From the NCBI GenBank assembly GCA_964410665.1, contig CAYPIE010000082.1, positions 1 through 26,555 on the forward strand: a stretch of DNA of 26,555 nucleotides, in the 5' to 3' direction. Position 1 is the first letter of the stretch. Each line of letters begins with the position of its first letter. This document shows, piece by piece, positions 8,601-15,397 of the stretch. The DNA is from CAYPIE01 sp964410665 (GTDB taxonomy: Bacteria; Planctomycetota; Planctomycetia; Gemmatales; Gemmataceae). A program made the position numbers and the translations under genes. The notes under the pieces are model-generated. The model saw nothing but the letters and a program-made list of their open reading frames with translations. It did no database searches and was not told where the DNA came from.

Positions 8601-8731
8601 GCAAAAGCTTCGGCGAGTTGCTGGATGGTCTCGTCGGTTGGTGGCTTCTCGGTGTTCGCCTCGAGACCATTGCCGGCAAGGGTGAGTCCCAGCAAGACCA
8701 GAGCGCACGGAGGCCAAACGCTGCTTGTCAT
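5663..8731 (-). CDS. Secreted WD40 protein with about 21 repeats
   Basis: The product is 1022 aa. A signal peptide is visible at residues 1-25 (hydrophobic CALVLLGLTLAG, probable cut after LEA), pointing to export. Residues about 26-115 form a helical, TPR-like stretch (QGDPRTAARLYRNARW). From about 117 to the end I count 21 WD40 units, most with SPDG followed by LASG and ending in VWD or LWD. This number fits three seven-bladed propellers. Unit 5 has an insert (APPVPAERQGEETRGDD) and unit 17 is degenerate. WD40 propellers bind proteins or peptides; no enzyme domain is present, so the partner is unknown. GAGGA sits about 6 nt before the ATG. The gene is monocistronic, divergent from the foldase gene. 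Confidence 0.9.
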   Translation of the reverse strand: MTSSVWPPCALVLLGLTLAGNGLEANTEKPPTDETIQQLAEAFAQERAAAIDRGFAPHMLKTADELAQRAANYQQQGDPRTAARLYRNARWRIPARPISLPEHVRMVLGEARMIMGGPVAALTYSPDGTRLASGGKQGVIQVWDLATGRELLAYRGHRQAVRTVAYSPDGQLLASASGDTVHLCDAKTGKLLRKIGLHGSNINKIAFRPDGQALATAGDDRATKVWDLQGKQLAILGPQINRVEDLAWRFDSQVLATVNFSGELIAWDMRDNFAGQQLLRTNVDASGLLQVAYAPDGQALFTAGARFAHMYGAPPVPAERQGEETRGDDNGRLLRTFKGHNELVVALALSPDGKYLASGSRDRSVRVWEVNTGKLLRTFQGHTDGITCLTFSPDGEYLVSGSEDQNIRLWELNPVDTHRSCEEATDHVWTVAYAPDGKRFAAGGADRSIRIYDTATTKLLHTLTGHTQAVTALVFGPKGKVLASSGGDGLVKLWDSETGTHLRDLAEHRMPVLALAIDRTGKQLLSGGADRVVVLWDLETGKAKKIWKNQRAIVSAVALTPEGKRLLVGTADGTLRILDAANDQEPQEIPAHQSGVASITLSQDGQLLATGGGDQRIRLWNLSAQDVSQPFAELTGHIAPVSSVAFSSDSRFLVSGGGDRTVKVWRVADRRELRTFRGHTDWVSAVAFGPANRSLLSGSVDQTVKRWELGSEETTQVVGHTRQVNVIALSRDGKRLATGSNDQTVKLWDLETGKELCTLRGHTSNITALAFNADGSELISAGVNSAIRRWDLTTGKEKQTIDAEQVPLLLYTRAGNEFVAWQTTDRTITRATSIVQVYSADGKPVRSISENTFEVRCLALSEDGELAAMGSNDGTVRIWVVSQGEPLPGLGELPAHQKRLGDLAFTPDKSKLLTVDEDGQVKIWDLENREALHTIKAYQENFYTLAVSPDGKRLVTVDGRSIPGLIEVGTEGTVKLFDIETGKQLRTWKLPTPVRHLQFTPDSRQVVTANADSTVYLLDLPE

Positions 8732-8779
8732 CGCAAATCCTCAAGCTCGATGGTGAGCAACCTGCTCGCTTCTCGTTTG

Positions 8780-8785
8780 AGTATA
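8780..8785 (-). promoter_or_regulatory. Possible -10 element for the WD40 gene
   Basis: TATACT on the minus strand matches TATAAT at five of six positions and would give a 5' leader of about 40 nt. I see no good -35 hexamer, so confidence is low. Confidence 0.3.
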
Positions 8786-8810
8786 CGGGGAGGGCGAAAT
8801 TAGGGAAAAC

Positions 8811-8832
8811 CCTCATCGGGAAGCCGATGAGG
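8811..8832. other. 9-bp hairpin with GAAG loop in a divergent promoter region
   Basis: CCTCATCGG (8811-8819) and CCGATGAGG (8824-8832) are perfectly complementary around a GAAG loop. The hairpin lies between the start codons of the WD40 gene (-) and the foldase gene (+). It could be an operator-like inverted repeat or part of either 5' leader. On the minus strand it is followed by GTTTTCCC, a weak T-run, but no gene ends there. Confidence 0.5.
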
Positions 8833-8913
8833 AAATTCCTCTCGTCAACCCGTCACTCCCTGGGTATTGACGCCATCAATCGAGACACAAGGCAAAGATG
8901 CGGAGGGAAGCGC

Positions 8914-9852
8914 ATGCAGGCATCGAGGCAATGGGGAACGGGATGGCTGGCCGTGTGCCTGGTCATGCTGGCTCGACTTGCCGTGGCCAGCGCCGAGGAA
9001 CCCACCATCGCGGCCAAGGTCAATGGCGACACCATCACTCTGGCAGAAATTGATGCCATTATCAAACACCGCCCCCAGTCACTGACCCCGCTGACACCCA
9101 GTCAGATGCGGCAACTCCGACTGGAAGTCGCCAGAAATTTGATTGACGATCGCTTGTTGCGGCAATTCCTGGCCCAAAATGCTCCGGAGCCAGATGCCAC
9201 AACCATCGCACAGCATTTCAAGGCCTTGGCCAAAGCACAACAAGCCCAAGGCAAGACCCTGGCCGAATTCTATCGCGACACCCACCAGACCGAGGCAGAG
9301 GTCCGCGACAATATCCGTACCATGTTGCAGCTGGTCGGCTATGCCGAATCACAAATGACCGAACAAACTTTAAAGTCTTATTACCAAGCGCACAAGGACT
9401 ACTTTGATAAGGTCACCGTACGGGCCAGCCATATCGTTTTGCGCATTTCGCCGCATGCCTCGCCACAGCAGCGGCAAGCCGCGCGTGAGAAACTGGAGAA
9501 GCTGCGTGGGGAGATTCTGACCGAGAAGTTGGCGTTTGCCGCCGCGGCCAAGCAGCATTCGCATTGCCCATCGGCCGCCAAGGGAGGCGATCTGGGCTTT
9601 TTCACGCGTAAATGGATGGTCGATGAGGCGATTGCCGCCGCCGCCTTCCCCCTTCAGGTCGGGGAAATCAGTGAGGTGGTCGAGACCGAATTTGGCCTGC
9701 ATCTCCTTCAGGTGACTGAGCGGACCAGTCCAGTGCCGTCGAGCTTTGTCCTGGCCAAAGAAGATGTCCGCGATTGCATGCTTGAAGAAATCCGCCAAGA
9801 GCTAATGACCAAGCTACACAAGTCCGCAAACATTACCATTATGCTGCCCTAA
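8914..9852 (+). CDS. Exported parvulin-type peptidyl-prolyl isomerase (SurA/PrsA-like foldase)
   Basis: The product is 312 aa. The start at ATG 8914 is supported by GGAGG (8902-8906) 7 nt upstream, and a signal peptide follows directly (WLAVCLVMLARLAVASA, cut before EEP). The frame stays open further upstream but has no comparable site. Residues about 30-160 resemble the SurA N-terminal chaperone domain (VNGDTITLAEIDAII). A PpiC/parvulin domain runs from about 170 to 275, with VRASHIVLR, GGDLGFF and the closing TEFGLHLLQV. The protein is expected to isomerise prolyl bonds and assist folding of exported proteins. The DUF1801 and SLC13 genes follow on the same strand. Confidence 0.92.
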   Translation: MQASRQWGTGWLAVCLVMLARLAVASAEEPTIAAKVNGDTITLAEIDAIIKHRPQSLTPLTPSQMRQLRLEVARNLIDDRLLRQFLAQNAPEPDATTIAQHFKALAKAQQAQGKTLAEFYRDTHQTEAEVRDNIRTMLQLVGYAESQMTEQTLKSYYQAHKDYFDKVTVRASHIVLRISPHASPQQRQAAREKLEKLRGEILTEKLAFAAAAKQHSHCPSAAKGGDLGFFTRKWMVDEAIAAAAFPLQVGEISEVVETEFGLHLLQVTERTSPVPSSFVLAKEDVRDCMLEEIRQELMTKLHKSANITIMLP

Positions 9853-9898
9853 CCCGCTCGGGTCGCCTGAGGCACCCCCATTGTCTGGAGCCGCTGCG

Positions 9899-10330
9899 AT
9901 GAGCGAATTGAAGACCAAGCCAAACGAGGCGAGTGTCACCGACTTCCTCCAAAGCATTCCCGATGCCCAGCAGCGAGCCGATGCCGAACGTCTCATTGAA
10001 CTCATGCGTACGGTGACGGGTGAACCAGCTACTATGTGGGGCACCCAAATGGTGGGCTTTGGCCGCTATCGTTACCGGTACGCCAGTGGCCACGGCGGTG
10101 AGTATTTCCTGACCGGGTTTGCCCCGCGGAAGGCCAACCTGACCCTGTATCTGGCCCCAGGCTTAGAGCGTCATGCCGATTTGTTGGCACGCCTGGGCAA
10201 GCACAAGAACGGCAAGGGCTGTCTGTACATCAAGCGACTCTCGGATGTCGATTTAAAAACACTTCAGGAGTTGATTGATGCCTCGGTCACCTGGTTGCGC
10301 CAGACCTGGGTTGAGTCGCCACAAGCTTAA
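9899..10330 (+). CDS. DUF1801 domain protein
   Basis: The product is 143 aa, starting at ATG 9899 with GGAG (9887-9890) 8 nt upstream; a TTG at 9881 is possible but less likely. The pattern is that of DUF1801 (YdhG-like): a helical start with FLQSIPDAQQRADAERLIELM, the central TMWGTQMVGFGRYRYRYASG, the strand YFLTGFAPRKANLTLYL, and a C-terminal KNGKGCLYIKRLSDVD segment. No signal or membrane segment is seen, so it is cytoplasmic. Members are small single-domain proteins without an established reaction. It lies 46 bp after the foldase gene and may share its transcript. Confidence 0.88.
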   Translation: MSELKTKPNEASVTDFLQSIPDAQQRADAERLIELMRTVTGEPATMWGTQMVGFGRYRYRYASGHGGEYFLTGFAPRKANLTLYLAPGLERHADLLARLGKHKNGKGCLYIKRLSDVDLKTLQELIDASVTWLRQTWVESPQA

Positions 10331-10350
10331 GTGAACCAGGCAACCCTGCC

Positions 10351-10425
10351 AATCGAGGGTGATTCTTGTAGCGCCACGAGCCTTGCAGGCGTCGAAAGAA
10401 TCAAATGCCTGGACGTCCCTCGATT
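10351..10425 (+). promoter_or_regulatory. Nested inverted repeat before the SLC13 gene (possible structured leader)
   Basis: Three nested pairings are visible. The outer arm AATCGAGGG (10351-10359) pairs with CCCTCGATT (10417-10425). The middle arm GATTCTT (10361-10367) pairs with AAGAATC (10396-10402). The inner GCGCC (10371-10375) pairs with GGCGT (10388-10392) using one G-U. A 14-nt one-sided bulge lies at 10403-10416. The element starts 20 nt after the DUF1801 stop and ends 8 nt before the GGAG of the SLC13 gene. It could be a cis-regulatory RNA, an attenuator or a processing site. It matches no riboswitch class that I recognise. Confidence 0.5.
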
Positions 10426-10433
10426 TGCGCTCT

Positions 10434-10437
10434 GGAG
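10434..10437 (+). promoter_or_regulatory. Ribosome binding site setting the SLC13 start
   Basis: GGAG lies 7 nt upstream of ATG 10445. It favours this start over the GTG at 10331, which would add 38 residues without transporter similarity. Confidence 0.6.
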
Positions 10438-10444
10438 TGTCCTG

Positions 10445-12214
10445 ATGAGCTGGGAAGCCTGGTACACCCTTGGTGTGATAATCAGCCTCGTGGCCACGTT
10501 GGTGTTCACCCCGATCCAGGCCGACATGCTGGTGTGTGCGGCCCTGACCATGTTGTTGGTGGCTGGGATTCTGACACCGGAGCAGGCCCTCGCGGGGTTT
10601 GCCAATGAAGGCCTGGCGGTGATTGCTGTGTTGTTTGTGATTGCCGCGGGCTTGCGTCAAACCGGGGCCATTGACCTGATCAGCGGTTCGTTACTGGGAC
10701 GGCCCCGCTCGGTGGCGGGAGCCCAGCTACGTCTGATGCTCCCGGTCGCCACGGCCAGCTCGGTGATGAACAATACCCCGCTGGTGGCGGTGTTAGTCCC
10801 AGCAGTCCGCGATTGGGCACGTCGACTGAGCATCCCGGTATCCAAACTGATGATGCCGCTCAGCTATGCCGCCATCCTTGGGGGGCTGTGTACACTAATC
10901 GGCACCAGTACCAATTTGATCCTGGCCGGGCTGGTCAATGCCCGTGGCAATCTGCCCACAATTCACCTCCTCGACCCGGCTTATGTGGGCCTACCGTGTG
11001 CCCTGGTCGGCTTTGGCTACATTTTGCTGGCCAGCCAACGGTTGTTACCTGAGCGGATCGCACCGCTGGGCCTACGCAGTGATCCCCGGGAGTACACGGC
11101 CGAAGTGACCGTGCCGAATGGCAGTCCAGTCGTTGGCAAGACCATCGAGCAGGCCGGTCTGCGGCAGCTGCCGGGGCTGTTTCTGATGGAGATCGAGCGG
11201 GAGGGTTACGTCCTACCGGCGGTGGCCCCCGAAGAACGACTTTTGACCGGGGACCGGCTGGTGTTCACCGGGGTGGTGGAATCGGTGGTAGAGCTGCAAA
11301 AGCACCGCGGCTTAGAGCCGGCCGATGAGCAGCGTTTCAAGCTGGACGCCCCGCCGACGACGCGTTGCTTGATCGAGGCGGTAGTCTCCGACACCTGCCC
11401 GCTGGTCGGCAAGTCGGTGCGAGAGGGGAGGTTTCGCACTTGGTACAACGCGGTGATCGTGGCCTTGGCGCGCAACGGCGAGCGGGTCCGTGAGAAGATC
11501 GGCGACATCACCCTGCAGCCCGGCGACGCACTGTTGGTCGAGGCTCACCCGCGGTTTCTGGAGCGATACCGCGATTCCCGCGATTTCTTCCTGGTCAGCC
11601 CGATCGAGGGCTATACCCCACCGCGGCATGACCGAGCCCGAGTGGCGTTGGGCATCCTGCTGTGCATGGTGCTGTGTGCGGCCGGAGGCCTGACTAGCTT
11701 GCTCAACGCCGCGCTGGTGGCCGCCGGGTTTATGCTGCTGACCCGCTGCTGTACCGGTCAGGAGGCGCGGCGTTCGGTCGACTGGTCGCTGTTGGTAACC
11801 CTGGGCGGTTCGTTCGGCGTGGCCCGAGCGCTGGAGCATAGTGGCGCAGCCGCCGGGCTAGCCGACTGGGTGATCGGTCCTTGTTTGGGTCATCCGTGGC
11901 TGGCGCTGGTAGCGGTCTATTTCCTGACCATGTTGTTCGCCGAGTTCACCTCACATGCTGCAGCGGCAGTACTGTCGCTGCCGGTGGCGTTGATGACGGC
12001 GCAGCATCTTGAGGTGAGCCCGATGCCGTTCATCTTTGGTGTGATGATTGCCGCATCGTGCGGCTTCGCTTCGCCGGTGGGCTATCAGACAAACCTAATG
12101 GTGCAGGGACCGGGCGGGTATGAGTACCGGGACTATGTCCGCTTCGGCAGCGGACTGAATCTGGTAGTGGCGTGCGTCGCCTTGTCGCTGTTGCCGCTGG
12201 TGTGGCCGTTCTAA
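10445..12214 (+). CDS. SLC13-family permease with two RCK-C (TrkA-C) domains
   Basis: The product is 589 aa from ATG 10445; MSWEAWYTLG is a typical SLC13 start. The first transport half (residues 1-200) holds MNNTP (108-112) and GTSTNL (153-158), equivalent to the family's Asn/Thr substrate and sodium clamp. Two cytoplasmic RCK-C domains follow (about 216-290 and 307-385, each with an LLTGD or LQPGD turn). The second half (about 398-589) has FTSHAAAA (501-508), where TNNAAAA is usual, and SPVGYQTNLMVQGPGGY (543-559). The family carries dicarboxylates, sulfate or related anions with sodium; the substrate cannot be read from sequence. The stop overlaps the accC stop on the other strand by 4 nt. 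Confidence 0.92.
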   Translation: MSWEAWYTLGVIISLVATLVFTPIQADMLVCAALTMLLVAGILTPEQALAGFANEGLAVIAVLFVIAAGLRQTGAIDLISGSLLGRPRSVAGAQLRLMLPVATASSVMNNTPLVAVLVPAVRDWARRLSIPVSKLMMPLSYAAILGGLCTLIGTSTNLILAGLVNARGNLPTIHLLDPAYVGLPCALVGFGYILLASQRLLPERIAPLGLRSDPREYTAEVTVPNGSPVVGKTIEQAGLRQLPGLFLMEIEREGYVLPAVAPEERLLTGDRLVFTGVVESVVELQKHRGLEPADEQRFKLDAPPTTRCLIEAVVSDTCPLVGKSVREGRFRTWYNAVIVALARNGERVREKIGDITLQPGDALLVEAHPRFLERYRDSRDFFLVSPIEGYTPPRHDRARVALGILLCMVLCAAGGLTSLLNAALVAAGFMLLTRCCTGQEARRSVDWSLLVTLGGSFGVARALEHSGAAAGLADWVIGPCLGHPWLALVAVYFLTMLFAEFTSHAAAAVLSLPVALMTAQHLEVSPMPFIFGVMIAASCGFASPVGYQTNLMVQGPGGYEYRDYVRFGSGLNLVVACVALSLLPLVWPF

Positions 12215-13581
12215 GTTGCCACCGGGGTCAGAGCCTGGCCGGGCAAGAAGACTCGCTCCAGATAGGTGGTATCGACCGTACCGGCAATCACTGCGGGGTC
12301 GTCGAGCAAGGCGAGATGCAAGGGGATGGTCGTGTGCACGCCTTCAACGATGAACTCACGCAAGGCGCGGCGTAGAACCGCCATCGCCTCGGCACGGGTC
12401 GGTTGATGCACCAGCAGCTTGGCGATCAGGGAATCATAGTTGGGGGGGACCCGATAGTCGGTGCAGGCGTGGCTGTCCAGGCGGACCCCCGGGCCGCCCG
12501 GCGGCTCCCAGCGGGTCAGCACACCCGGCGACGGGCGGAAGTCGTGCTGCGGGTCCTCGGCGTTGATGCGGCATTCGATGGCCGCGCCACGCTGGACAAT
12601 ATCCTCCTGGCGAAACGACAACGGTTCGCCGGCGGCAACGCGAATCTGTTCCCGGACTAGATCGATGCCGGTGATCAGTTCGGAGACCGGGTGCTCAACC
12701 TGAATGCGGGCATTCACTTCAATAAAATAGAAATTATTTTCTTGATCGACCAGAAATTCACAGGTACCGGCGTTGAAGTATTCGGCGGTACGGATCAGGC
12801 GTAAGGCCGCCGCACAGATTGCCTCACGAACCTCAGGGGGCAGGTTAGGTGCGGGCGACTCTTCGACCAGCTTTTGGTGGCGGCGCTGCAGCGAGCACTC
12901 CCGTTCGTACAGATGGGCAGCGTGGCCGTGGCGGTCGGCGATGACCTGCACCTCGATGTGGCGGGGCAGGTCCAGGTACTTCTCGAGGTAGACACTGCCG
13001 TCCTTGAAGGCGGCCTCGGCCTCCTGCTGGGCGGACTGCAGGCCGGCCTTGAGGGTCTCCGGATCGCGGGCGACGCGCATGCCGCGACCGCCGCCGCCGG
13101 CCGCGGCCTTGATTAGGACCGGGTAGCCGACCTGGTCGGCGAAGGCCTGGGCCTCCTCAGGGTTGCGGATCAAGCCCTGGCTGCCAGGGACAACCGGGAC
13201 GTGAGCCTGTACCGCCAGCTTGCGAGCCTCGTTCTTGTTGCCCAGGCGTCGCATGGCCTCCTCGGGGGGGCCGATAAATTCGATGCCGCAACCGCGGCAG
13301 ACCTCGGCGAAGTGGGCATTTTCCGAGAGAAAGCCATAGCCCGGATGGATGGCTTCGACATCGGCAATCTCAGCGGCACTGATGATGCGTGGGATTTTCA
13401 GATAGCTTTCGCTGGAGACGGCAGGGCCGATGCAGATCGACTCATCGGCATGGGCCAGGTAGGCAGCGCCGCGGTCGGCCTCGCTGTACACGGCGACCGC
13501 TTCGATGCCTAAGTCATGGCAGGCCCGAATCACGCGCAAAGCGATCTCGCCCCGATTGGCGATCAGAATCCGTCGAAACAT
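12211..13581 (-). CDS. accC: Biotin carboxylase, acetyl-CoA carboxylase subunit
   Basis: The product is 456 aa, the normal length for AccC (about 450). It carboxylates biotin on the carrier protein using ATP and bicarbonate, the first half-reaction of malonyl-CoA synthesis. Visible are the start MFRRILIANRGEIALRVIRA, GYGFLSEN, the glycine-rich ATP loop KAAAGGGGRGMR, the HIEVQVIAD and RECSLQRRHQK segments, and the metal/bicarbonate motif FIEVNARIQVEHPVSE. The last reads NAR where NTR or NPR is more usual; the key Arg, Glu and His are kept. It starts 6 nt after the accB stop, so the two are cotranscribed. The stop overlaps the SLC13 stop. Confidence 0.97.
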   Translation of the reverse strand: MFRRILIANRGEIALRVIRACHDLGIEAVAVYSEADRGAAYLAHADESICIGPAVSSESYLKIPRIISAAEIADVEAIHPGYGFLSENAHFAEVCRGCGIEFIGPPEEAMRRLGNKNEARKLAVQAHVPVVPGSQGLIRNPEEAQAFADQVGYPVLIKAAAGGGGRGMRVARDPETLKAGLQSAQQEAEAAFKDGSVYLEKYLDLPRHIEVQVIADRHGHAAHLYERECSLQRRHQKLVEESPAPNLPPEVREAICAAALRLIRTAEYFNAGTCEFLVDQENNFYFIEVNARIQVEHPVSELITGIDLVREQIRVAAGEPLSFRQEDIVQRGAAIECRINAEDPQHDFRPSPGVLTRWEPPGGPGVRLDSHACTDYRVPPNYDSLIAKLLVHQPTRAEAMAVLRRALREFIVEGVHTTIPLHLALLDDPAVIAGTVDTTYLERVFLPGQALTPVAT

Positions 13582-13587
13582 ATTCCG

Positions 13588-14115
13588 TTACGCTCCCGGA
13601 TCCACCCGGAATAACACCGTGCCGTACTCCACCGGCTCGGCATTGTCGACGAGGATCTCGACAATGACCCCAGAGCACTCGGCCTTAATGTCGTTGTAGA
13701 TTTTCATCGCCTCGATCAAGCAAACCACGGTGTCGGAGTTGACCCGAGAACCGACCTGAACATATGGGTCAGCTTCTGGCTTGGGGCGAGCGTAGAACGT
13801 GCCGACCAAAGGACTTTTAATCTCGAGCAAGGGGCGGGTGGGAGCAGGAGCGGACTCGGTGGCCTCGGGGGGTGGAGCAGGGCTTGGAGTCGGAGCCAGC
13901 GCTTCCGCAGCAGCCGGCAGGATTCCCACCCGCCCAGGCAAGCCGCGGCGAAGACGGATCCGTTGCTCGCCCTCGCTCAGGTCGATCTCATTGAGGTTGT
14001 GGTGGCTCATGAGCCGGACCAGGAAGCGAATTGTCTGGACATCGAACGGTCGAGGACTGCTCTTCGATCCTTCCACATCGGCCACCGTCGTCCCCTTATC
14101 CCGGGCCCCGGTCAT
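13588..14115 (-). CDS. accB: Biotin carboxyl carrier protein
   Basis: The product is 175 aa. The N-terminal helical part (FDVQTIRFLVRLMSHHNLNEID) is joined by an Ala/Pro-rich linker (about 70-95) to the biotinyl domain (about 97-172). The biotin-accepting lysine is K138 in EAMKIYND; the usual motif is EAMKMMNE or close. SPLVGTFY and PVEYGTVLF flank it as in other AccB proteins. The start lies 12 nt after the peptidase stop and accC follows by 6 nt. A start at an internal GTG (residue 11) is possible, because the first residues are unlike the family. Confidence 0.96.
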   Translation of the reverse strand: MTGARDKGTTVADVEGSKSSPRPFDVQTIRFLVRLMSHHNLNEIDLSEGEQRIRLRRGLPGRVGILPAAAEALAPTPSPAPPPEATESAPAPTRPLLEIKSPLVGTFYARPKPEADPYVQVGSRVNSDTVVCLIEAMKIYNDIKAECSGVIVEILVDNAEPVEYGTVLFRVDPGA

Positions 14116-14127
14116 ATCATCCGGGGC

Positions 14128-15255
14128 TCATGCCTCGCCAAACCAAGCGTCCCAATCCTGCGGCAGGTTCGTCAAACGTTCGCACCCGTCCGCAGTGACC
14201 AGGTAATCGTCCTCAATTCGCACACCACCTTCGCCAGGAAAATAGATTCCTGGTTCCAGCGTAATCACCATACCCGCGTGCAGGAGGTCGCTGGAGTTGG
14301 TGCGGACCGATGGCGCTTCGTGGATCTGGGCGCCAAAGCCATGCCCGAGGGCGTGGGTAAAGCGTTCGCCATGTCCCTGGGCTTCAATGACTGCACGGGC
14401 AGCTCGATCCACTTCTCGGACATCCACCCCTGGTCGCACCGCCGCGGCCGCAGCTATTTGAGCCTGTAGGACGGTGATATAGCGGTTTCGCCACGAGCTT
14501 TCAAGCGCCTGGCGGGCCTCCGACGATAAATTCTTCCAGCCCGGCGACGGCAAGGCCCGGGTGAGATCCGAGCAGTAGCGCAGCGCCTTGGCCCCCCAGT
14601 CGACCAGCAGCCACGGCGCAGCGTCCAGACGGCGCAGGCCCGGCCGGGCGTGGGCCATGGCCGAGTGATCGCCGACGGCGACGATCAACGGAAAGGCGCT
14701 CTCCTGGCCGCCCAGGTGACGAATGCTCATCTCCAGCCGGTCGGCGACCTCCTTCTCGGTGTCCTGCTCGCGGAGCCCGGGCCAGACCATCTGAAACGCA
14801 CGTTCGGCAATGGAAATCGCCTGGCGGATCGCCGCTAACTCGCTGGGATCTTTAATGGCGCGCAGCCGTTCGATCACATCAGGACACGGTTGCCACTCGA
14901 GCGCTGGCAACAACGCTTGCAGTCGCTCAAAGTCCGCGAGAGTGAGATGACGGGCCTCCACGGCAACCTTCGCCACCCCCAATTTCCCCAGGGTATCGGC
15001 CGCGGCTTGCCAGGTGGTCCGGTCATGACCCCGGATGTTGGTTTCGAGCTCCGGGCACTCCTGTTCGATCTGGATGCCGAAGCGGTGGTCGCTGACCAGA
15101 ATGGTCCGCTCCCGGGTCAGGATGAGAAAGCTGGAATCGCCGGTAAAGCCGGTCAGATAGGTCACATGCAACGGCTGCGACACGAAAAACGCATCGAGTT
15201 CGGCTTGATGCAGAAAACGCTGGAGTTGTTCGCGGCGTTGGCAGGGGTAGTCCAT
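14128..15255 (-). CDS. M24B aminopeptidase P-type (Xaa-Pro) peptidase
   Basis: The product is 375 aa with no signal peptide. A creatinase-like N-domain (1-130) precedes the pita-bread M24 domain. All five metal ligands are visible: D219 (VDWGA), D230 (SDLTR), H305 (GHGFG), E334 (LEPG) and E348 (RIEDD). The substrate-site histidines H202 (AHARP) and H312 (IHEAP) are also present. It should cleave N-terminal residues preceding proline in the cytoplasm, using two divalent metal ions. The order peptidase-accB-accC echoes pepP-efp-accB-accC of many bacteria, but no efp is found. No strong Shine-Dalgarno precedes the ATG. Confidence 0.93.
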   Translation of the reverse strand: MDYPCQRREQLQRFLHQAELDAFFVSQPLHVTYLTGFTGDSSFLILTRERTILVSDHRFGIQIEQECPELETNIRGHDRTTWQAAADTLGKLGVAKVAVEARHLTLADFERLQALLPALEWQPCPDVIERLRAIKDPSELAAIRQAISIAERAFQMVWPGLREQDTEKEVADRLEMSIRHLGGQESAFPLIVAVGDHSAMAHARPGLRRLDAAPWLLVDWGAKALRYCSDLTRALPSPGWKNLSSEARQALESSWRNRYITVLQAQIAAAAAVRPGVDVREVDRAARAVIEAQGHGERFTHALGHGFGAQIHEAPSVRTNSSDLLHAGMVITLEPGIYFPGEGGVRIEDDYLVTADGCERLTNLPQDWDAWFGEA

Positions 15256-15306
15256 GGGTAGCGAGCCGTTCGGTGGAAGTTACGGATGGGGTGGCCGATC
15301 AGCCCT

Positions 15307-15335
15307 CTGCATCCGAGCTCTGGGCTCGGATGCAG
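15307..15335 (-). terminator. 12-bp hairpin between the TerB-like and peptidase genes
   Basis: CTGCATCCGAGC (15307-15318) pairs perfectly with GCTCGGATGCAG (15324-15335) around a 5-nt loop. It lies about 60 nt past the TerB-like stop and about 50 nt before the peptidase start. No U-tract follows, so it may be a terminator that splits the block into two transcription units, or an mRNA processing or stabilising element. Confidence 0.5.
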
Positions 15336-15397
15336 ACAGAGAACCACAAGAGCGACGAAGCGTGCCAAAACCAGGGCTTCGGAGCAAGTGGTCCGAC

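Noticed and set aside
8725..8913. N-terminal extension of the foldase upstream of ATG 8914
   Set aside because: The extension crosses into the WD40 gene start and would bury the clear signal peptide; GGAGG marks ATG 8914.
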